Assembly (NCBI GenBank): GCA_013407085.1
Contig: JACCGJ010013456.1
Span: 1 to 64,000 of the forward strand
Direction of reading: 5' to 3'
Origin: Atriophallophorus winterbourni
Lineage: Eukaryota; Platyhelminthes; Trematoda; Plagiorchiida; Microphallidae
DNA length: 64,000 bases
Shown here in pieces: positions 58,790-64,000 of the stretch; positions within the stretch are counted from its first letter, which is position 1, and each line of letters begins with the position of its first letter. Made by a program: the position numbers and the translations under genes. The notes under the pieces are model-generated. The model saw only the letters and a list, made by a program, of their open reading frames with translations. It searched no databases and was not told the origin of the DNA.

Positions 58790-59005
58790 TAATCTTGGTA
58801 CGACCAACCTGTTGAATCACGTGTCCAAACACATATAGATATGGTGTAAAGAATAACTACAACGTGTTCACCATTCTTCACTGTTTCAATAGCATGCGGA
58901 TCCTGATCCTACCGTCCTACCTGATGAGTTCAAACAGAACGAAACCGGTCGTGGTGTGTGTGTGTGTGTGATGGAAATGCATGCAAATGAACTTTTTGGT
59001 TCAGA
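58790..59005 (+). repeat. ribozyme repeat family A, nearly full monomer
   Basis: GGTACGACCAACCTGTTGAA (inverted relative to the usual GGTTGGTCG block), TTCACTGTTTCAATAGCATG, CGGATCCTGATCCTACCG, the hammerhead, a GT run at 58951-58971, and GATGGAAATGCATGCAAATG. Confidence 0.85.
58915..58956 (+). ncRNA. hammerhead ribozyme, family A, apparently intact, with covariant stem II
   Basis: TCCTAC / exact CTGATGA (58921-58927) / GTTC AAACA GAAC / exact GAAA (58941-58944) / AC-CG-GT / cleavage C 58950 / GTGGTG. Stem II is GTTC/GAAC here but GTGC/GCAC in other copies: both strands changed together. Helix I pairs C:G, A:T, T:G, C:G, then a C:T mismatch and T:G. With 16171 this is the copy I would expect to cleave. 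Confidence 0.9.
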
Positions 59006-59630
59006 TATAATTCGTGCAGCGAATGATTTGAAATTCCCGCGTCCAGACTGAATTAAAATTTAATTCAAATCATGAAATATTGATAAGACTTAAGGACTGT
59101 TGGACCACAACAAATGATGATGATAGCTACTGCTAACTAAGTCTAACATTGAAGGAATAATTGGTAAACTTTTTGTGAGCGATTAAAAACACTTAATCAC
59201 AATCTTCCGAATGGTTTGTTGTAGATGAAGCCACAAATTGTCTCAGGGCGTAGTTGATTTTATAAGCATTATCCGTATGCAGCGCAGGTATGGATAAAAG
59301 TAAGGGCAGTGTTCTGGTTCAGAGATTCCATTGCGAGTTAACGTGATCGAGGTGATGTATATTTAACAAATATGTATAAAACTTTATATCATCGTTGACA
59401 AACATTGAACATGAAATTCATCACTTGTAAAGTTTCGCACAAGCCACCAGTTGCATCCGTGTATGCTGCGGAACTACCACTAATACAAGACTTGTCAGGT
59501 ACAAGCAAAAACGTGTACATTTCAGGTTAAATAGTAAAACCAATACGATTGAACAACTCAATTAGTGTTTGGCTAGTGTAAATATAAACACTTAAGCCAG
59601 GCATGAACCGTTGGTTATGCGAAACAATTG
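59006..59630. other. no gene seen
   Basis: AT-rich, no motif. GACAAACATTGAA near 59398 recurs at 60688 and may mark an older extent of the duplication listed next. Confidence 0.45.
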
Positions 59631-61026
59631 CAAAATTGTTTGCATGTTTGTTTGTTTTATGAGTTGTATTGTAAAACGTCAATAATAGGTATTGTCTGAT
59701 CATATTACATTCGAAATAGGCATTTGGCTAACAGGTTTTAGATTAATGTAAACGGGAATTTTATGTTTCATGCCCAGTTACTGTGCGATGGAAATGCTTG
59801 TGGTCTTGAAATTTCTTAAAGCTCTCACATTTTAAAAAGTATAATTCTCAAACAGTAGCAGTTTAAGTAATTTAGGTTTTGATGGCTAATCATAGCAATA
59901 TAACCTCATTCGGCAATAATATGCGAATATTTCTAGTCATCAGGTACCGAGCATTCGTCAACTCATGAATATTTGATTGGATTTCAATAATTTGATCAAT
60001 CTACGAATCGGGAAGATGTTCATAAACATTTATTAGTACTACTATAGTGATCCGGTAACACTTTCAATTTAAACGTAATTTCCAGGAATTTTTTATACAA
60101 AAATATGACTTATTCTCAAGATTATGCACGGGACTTATCAGCTACAAAAACTTATTTGTATGCCAATAGTACAGGGATGTGTGATTGTATGCACTTACGT
60201 ACAGTGGAACCCGGGTACAACGAATCACAGGGGGAAATGAACTACCTTTCAATTTCAGCAAATGCAAGGTATTGACTGTGGAAGATATTTTGAGTTCTCT
60301 TTACACCCTCCGGTTCCATATTCTTGAAGCAACTGACAAGAGAAGGACCTGGGTGTGTGGGTGAGCAGCAACATTGAACCGTCGCATAACGCAAAGCTGT
60401 CTAGGAAAAGACGGTCGCGAGTACTACTACGCTAAACTCGTGTGTCGGGATTTTCCTAGCAAACCGTTCATCGAATAATTAATACGTACTTGAAGCCAAA
60501 TTGGTTCAGCCGGCTTTTTCAGAGAATATATAATCTTACGTTTGAAACAACAATACGAAGATATTGTCTAACTAAGTCTAGAGGTATTGTCTTACCTTTC
60601 CCCGAATGTTATACATGTATTCATGCGTGTGTAAGGTCCATTTGTTATGCTTACCTGATAGGTATGTAATTTAACAACGCAAAACAGTTGACAAACATTG
60701 AAACAGTCACAACTGTGATAGGCCATCCAAGTTCCAAGTTCAAAATTGTTTGCTCATTGTAAAACGTCAATAATAGGTATTTTCATATTACATTCGAAAT
60801 AGGCATTTGGCTAACAGGTTTTAGATTAATGTAAACGAGAATAGGTTTCATGCCCAGTTACTGTGCGATAGAAATGCTTGTGGTCTTGAAATTTCTTAAA
60901 GCTCTCACATTTTAAAAAGTATAAGTCTCAAACAGTAGCAGTTTAAGTAATTTAGGTTTTGATGGCTAATCATAGCAATATAACCTCATTCGGCAATAAT
61001 ATGCGAATATTTCTAGTCATCAGGTA
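59631..61026. repeat. segmental duplication: 59631-59945 and 60741-61026
   Basis: Two direct copies about 1.1 kb apart, starting CAAAATTGTTTGC and ending TTCTAGTCATCAGGTA, with few differences (for example AATAGGTATTGTCTGATC versus AATAGGTATTTTC). The right copy lies inside the pogo-like element and the left copy outside it. No protein frame is kept. Confidence 0.88.
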
Positions 61027-61909
61027 TTCGTGCGTAATGATTATGTGCTATTTTGACATTTTTGAATTGATTATTTTTGTAATTGAAATTGAAAATCGCC
61101 TCGGTTTTGTAAGTAAAACGCATTGTCAGACATGTGATTTTGGCGCCGTTTTTCTATACACTTGTAAACAATAAAGTAGTGAAGAATGTCTTACCTTTGT
61201 GTTTCTGCATGCGTGTAATCCATTTGATGAATAGATAATGCCACAGCACACAGATCACAACATTAATTCCAAGTTCATGTTAATAAAAGTAAATTTATTC
61301 TAAAACGAATAGCATGAATGTTTCATAGAGTTCCTTCTTCTGCTGCAGGAAGGTGGACAGCGTTGATTTTGCTATGCCATATTTTTTTAGCAATTTCAGA
61401 TTTTGTCATTTGGCCATTATCCTCTTCAGCTAAAATTTCCTTTTTTCTCTAGGCTAAACTGCTCTCGTTTTCGTTTTCTGTCAGCCATCGTGTAACTGTA
61501 AGAAGGGAATGAAGTGTCTGCCTGAGTGATTGCAATTTTTCATGAGTCTGTGATTACCAATCGCACAGAATTCACGTGATTTTCTTGTGCGTGCGTGCGA
61601 GTCAGTAAGCACACTGTAGGCCAGGCTGCCTGTGTCTCGCCAAGCTGTCAGTTCTATTCTTAGCGCACTGCAGGCCACTCTTGACGGAGCATTGTGAGCT
61701 AAAGGCAAGACAAAGCGAGTTCCTTGTATGCATAAACTTTATTGAACAAATATAGCTGTCGGGAACGTGTACAGTGTTCGTGATAGGCGAGATTCGTAAC
61801 GAACAGATTCGTTGTACGAATGTTTTAAATAGGCTTACAAAGAATTTATTTGGGAAATCATGGTGTGTTCGTTCGTTGTAAGCGAGTTCGCTGTGGGTGG
61901 GTTCCACTG
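60202..61909 (-). mobile_element. pogo/Tigger-like DNA transposon (Tc1/mariner superfamily), truncated inside
   Basis: Inverted ends CAGTGGAACCC (60202-60212) and GGGTTCCACTG (61899-61909), both flanked by TA (60200-60201, 61910-61911), the target duplication of this superfamily. Further inside, both ends carry ACAACGAA-type words. Minus strand from ATG 61488: MADRKRKREQFSL, then after frameshifts EILAEEDNGQMTKSEIAKK and YGIAKSTLSTFLQQKKEL. This is a pipsqueak/CENP-B-type helix-turn-helix that binds the transposon ends. The DDE catalytic domain is gone; that space holds a CR1 scrap and the duplicated segment. Confidence 0.85.
60240..60520 (+). mobile_element. CR1-type RT scrap inside the pogo-like element
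   Basis: Plus frame FNFSKCKVLTVEDILSSLYT, then ATDKRRTWVCG and a stop, matching the order FN-x-x-KCK-x-L, Y-x-L, EKDL-x-V in the 25.6-26.4 kb CR1. Several stops. Confidence 0.6.
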
Positions 61910-61911
61910 TA

Positions 61912-62489
61912 CTACGTAGTTAATACTGTGCTTCATTAATTTGAGATTGGAACGCGAAAACACGCTGGAATCGCACCGCCATTTTTATTTTTCTAATGTT
62001 TATAGTTCTTGGCAAACCGACAGTTACTTAGTGCACGCGCAGAATTTGATTGTGCTAAATTACTGAGATCTATGTGTGCGATTTCATATATACAAAATAT
62101 TCTCTACCTTAAAGAACGGTATTGGTTCAAGCAGTACCCAAATTCTCGCAAATAATATTTGCTATCAATATTTAAATGGACTTGGTTAAATTGCTTCAAT
62201 TACCGAAATAAAATGTCTAAAACAAATGCCTGAGAACAATGTTCATATTGTCGATCAATTAGACACTGACGTACGAGCAACTTTATGCAAAACGTTGAAA
62301 TCAACTTCAAACATGGCGATCTGAATTATGTATGCCATGAATTGCTCTCAAATATCCTAGTCAGAACTCGGATAGTTTTACGGTAGCAAAAGCGGTAAGC
62401 TTAACACTAACAGGAGGTCAATCCGTATACGTGGATGAGTAAAATCGTGCAGATTCAGTTTTAACATTCGATCTTCGAAAGGCAAATAT
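61912..62489. other. no gene seen
   Basis: Spacer between the pogo-like element and CR1 fragments. Confidence 0.5.
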
Positions 62490-62740
62490 CTGTAAAGGGA
62501 GACCAACTTTGTCGCAGGATGGTGAATCCCGTCAAGTAGTTCGATATCCTGCCTCAGCCATGGTGCCCAGGCTTGGATAGAATATTACATAACAGGACGT
62601 ATATAGGTATTAATCAACCCGTATAAAGATTCTCGCGTAAAAATCCAGAATATCTTTTTTAAAAGATTCAAGATACGACAGGCTCCTTAAATCATTACGT
62701 TTTTAGAGGTGTTCCAGGGTCTACGTGTCGTATCCATGCA
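62490..62740 (-). mobile_element. CR1-type LINE, RT C-terminal fragment
   Basis: Minus strand: RESLYGLINTYIRPVM, a stop, YSIQAWAPWLRQDIELLDGI and HHPATKLVSLYR: the thumb region. Closely parallels the 25.65-25.85 kb fragment. Confidence 0.75.
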
Positions 62741-62754
62741 GATCTACCATGGTG

Positions 62755-63080
62755 GGAGCGAAAGTCGTCGAAGAAATCTCGAGAAGAAAATAATCCGAGA
62801 AGTATTGTATTCTAGGCGTTCCGGAAGATGCTGATGAACCTTATCAAGAAACGTCTGATCAGGATTATAAACAGTGGAAATACCCAGACGAACACAACGG
62901 TATTAAATAAGCCATACATGTGGGTACTTTTGGGATACTGCGGTCAGTCAACTATAAATGGCAAGGTCCTAGCCATTTAAAGCTAACATTCTTGACCACC
63001 GAATTGACCGATATTATCAAACGTGAACGGAAAGCTAATACAAGAAACCTACCCCAAAACTACAAGTTGAGCTTGCCATG
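62755..63080 (+). mobile_element. CR1-type LINE, ORF1 remnant
   Basis: Plus frame: KYCILGVPEDADEPYQE, a stop after NGIK, then GPSHLKLTFLTTELTDIIKR and NTRNLPQNYKLSLP. CR1 ORF1 proteins, RNA-binding chaperones, have this order: ILGVPE, then P-x-x-LK-x-F, then LP-x-x-YK-x-S. It sits about 210 bases before the endonuclease ORF in the same orientation, so both belong to one element. Confidence 0.6.
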
Positions 63081-63292
63081 ATAATAGCCGAAGGCAAGCA
63101 AGCGGATGGTACCAATCCATCAGCTTGATGACGAAACGTCCTACTGTTACAATGCCAGCTCAGCGAACACACAACACACAACAACCAATCCATCAGTGCC
63201 TAGTGATGCTGTTCAAACTGAATATTATGTGATAGCTCCAAGAAACTTAAGTATTGTGACTCAACGCAATAGCTACCTTACACGATCCGACA

Positions 63293-64000
63293 TTGTGTAA
63301 TATATATACGATGAAGTGCATATATACGAATGCTCAGTGCTTAACCAACAAAGTGGCTAAACTATGCGAGCTTTGTGACAGACTTTCGCTTGATTTGGTT
63401 GCAATTACAGAGACTTGGTACCAGCCCTACATAACTGAATCTGAGTTCTCTATTCTGAAAATTTCACTAGTCCGTCGCGATTGCCTAATATCCGGCGGTG
63501 GAGTTGCAGTCTACTTTCATGAACGTTAAGCACAGTGTGACGCAATAGATCATCCTGACCTCAACCTTCCTGATCCGATGTGGTATTCAGTAAATATATT
63601 GAATGGAGACGAATGTACGATCGGCATCAATTACAGCTCGCCATCATCAGAAAGCTCTTTTAATGATAAACTAATCGAATCTTTCCAAAACATCACAAGC
63701 TGCCAGACTATCCAATTGCTGATCATGGACGATTTTAAATCTCCCGCATCTGTTTTCAAGACGTGAACACTTTCATTCGTCTGAACATAAATTTAAGGAG
63801 GTTATCGAATTTGCTTCATTGCACAACCACGGTAATCAGCCAACTCGCGGACAAACATTCAACGCTTGACCTTGTCTTAACGAATGAAGCAACCGCTGTA
63901 GAGGATATTCAATACCTGGCACCACTGAGAAAGAGTGACCTGCGGTCATCATCACCATCATCAAAGACAGCATTACACCGATAGCACGGACCGAATGCTT
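63293..64000 (+). mobile_element. CR1-type LINE, ORF2 apurinic-like endonuclease domain (runs off window)
   Basis: Exonuclease/endonuclease/phosphatase fold that nicks the target DNA. Seen in order: MKCIYTNAQCLTNK, LDLVAITETWYQPYI (catalytic Glu in ITETW), GGGVAVYFHE, then after a stop and frameshift WYSVNILNGDECTIGINYSS, LLIMDDFKSPA (family GDFN, here DDFK), and STLDLVLTNEATAVEDIQYL. The final catalytic His motif SDH reads SDL at 63940; deletion of one base restores the expected downstream frame. Broken at three places, so not active. RT lies beyond the window. Confidence 0.88.

Overview
This is AT-rich animal nuclear DNA, most likely from a digenean trematode (fluke). The evidence is the mix of features: widely spaced small exons with GT/AG introns of 2.5 to 10 kb, CR1-type and other non-LTR retrotransposon debris, Penelope-like, gypsy-like, mariner, pogo-like and Mutator-like remnants, and many repeats that carry hammerhead ribozymes, including a tRNA-headed SINE like the schistosome Sm-alpha element. 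The genus cannot be fixed from this window. Nothing looks bacterial: there are no operons, rRNA, CRISPR or canonical tRNA genes.

The one host gene I can support lies on the + strand from about 21.34 kb to 57.50 kb. It has eight coding exons whose splice phases agree (0, 1, 0, 0, 0, 0, 0) and which sum to exactly 606 codons, giving a predicted 605-residue protein. Most of it is low-complexity Ser/Pro/Gln/Asn-rich sequence. The last exon is a clean 40-residue heptad coiled coil followed by a stop. I do not recognise the family. A GC-richer block at 12.2-12.5 kb ending in a GTAAGT donor could be its non-coding first exon.

Layout: 0-5 kb holds a fairly fresh CR1 reverse transcriptase cut by the window edge, a Penelope-like tail and two decayed CR1 pieces. 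5.5-6.5 kb holds ribozyme repeats and an inverted repeat. 10.6-11.5 kb holds a tRNA-derived SINE dimer with a hammerhead at each unit start, followed by a Penelope-like fragment. 13-20 kb is mostly featureless apart from ribozyme repeats. 21-57.5 kb is the host gene; its introns contain CR1 and another LINE tail, a deleted mariner, an 859-bp Mutator-like element and about a dozen and a half ribozyme repeats, including a tandem trimer. 58.8-64 kb holds the best-folded ribozyme copy, a segmental duplication, a pogo-like transposon with a CENP-B-type helix-turn-helix, and a CR1 element that starts with ORF1 and endonuclease and runs off the end.

The most interesting signal is the hammerhead system. 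Three repeat families (A and B, which share an architecture, and the SINE family S) all carry the ordered core CUGAUGA, stem II, GAAA, a 2-bp stem III, a cleavage nucleotide and the closing strand of helix I. Several copies keep the whole fold, and one copy shows compensatory changes in stem II.
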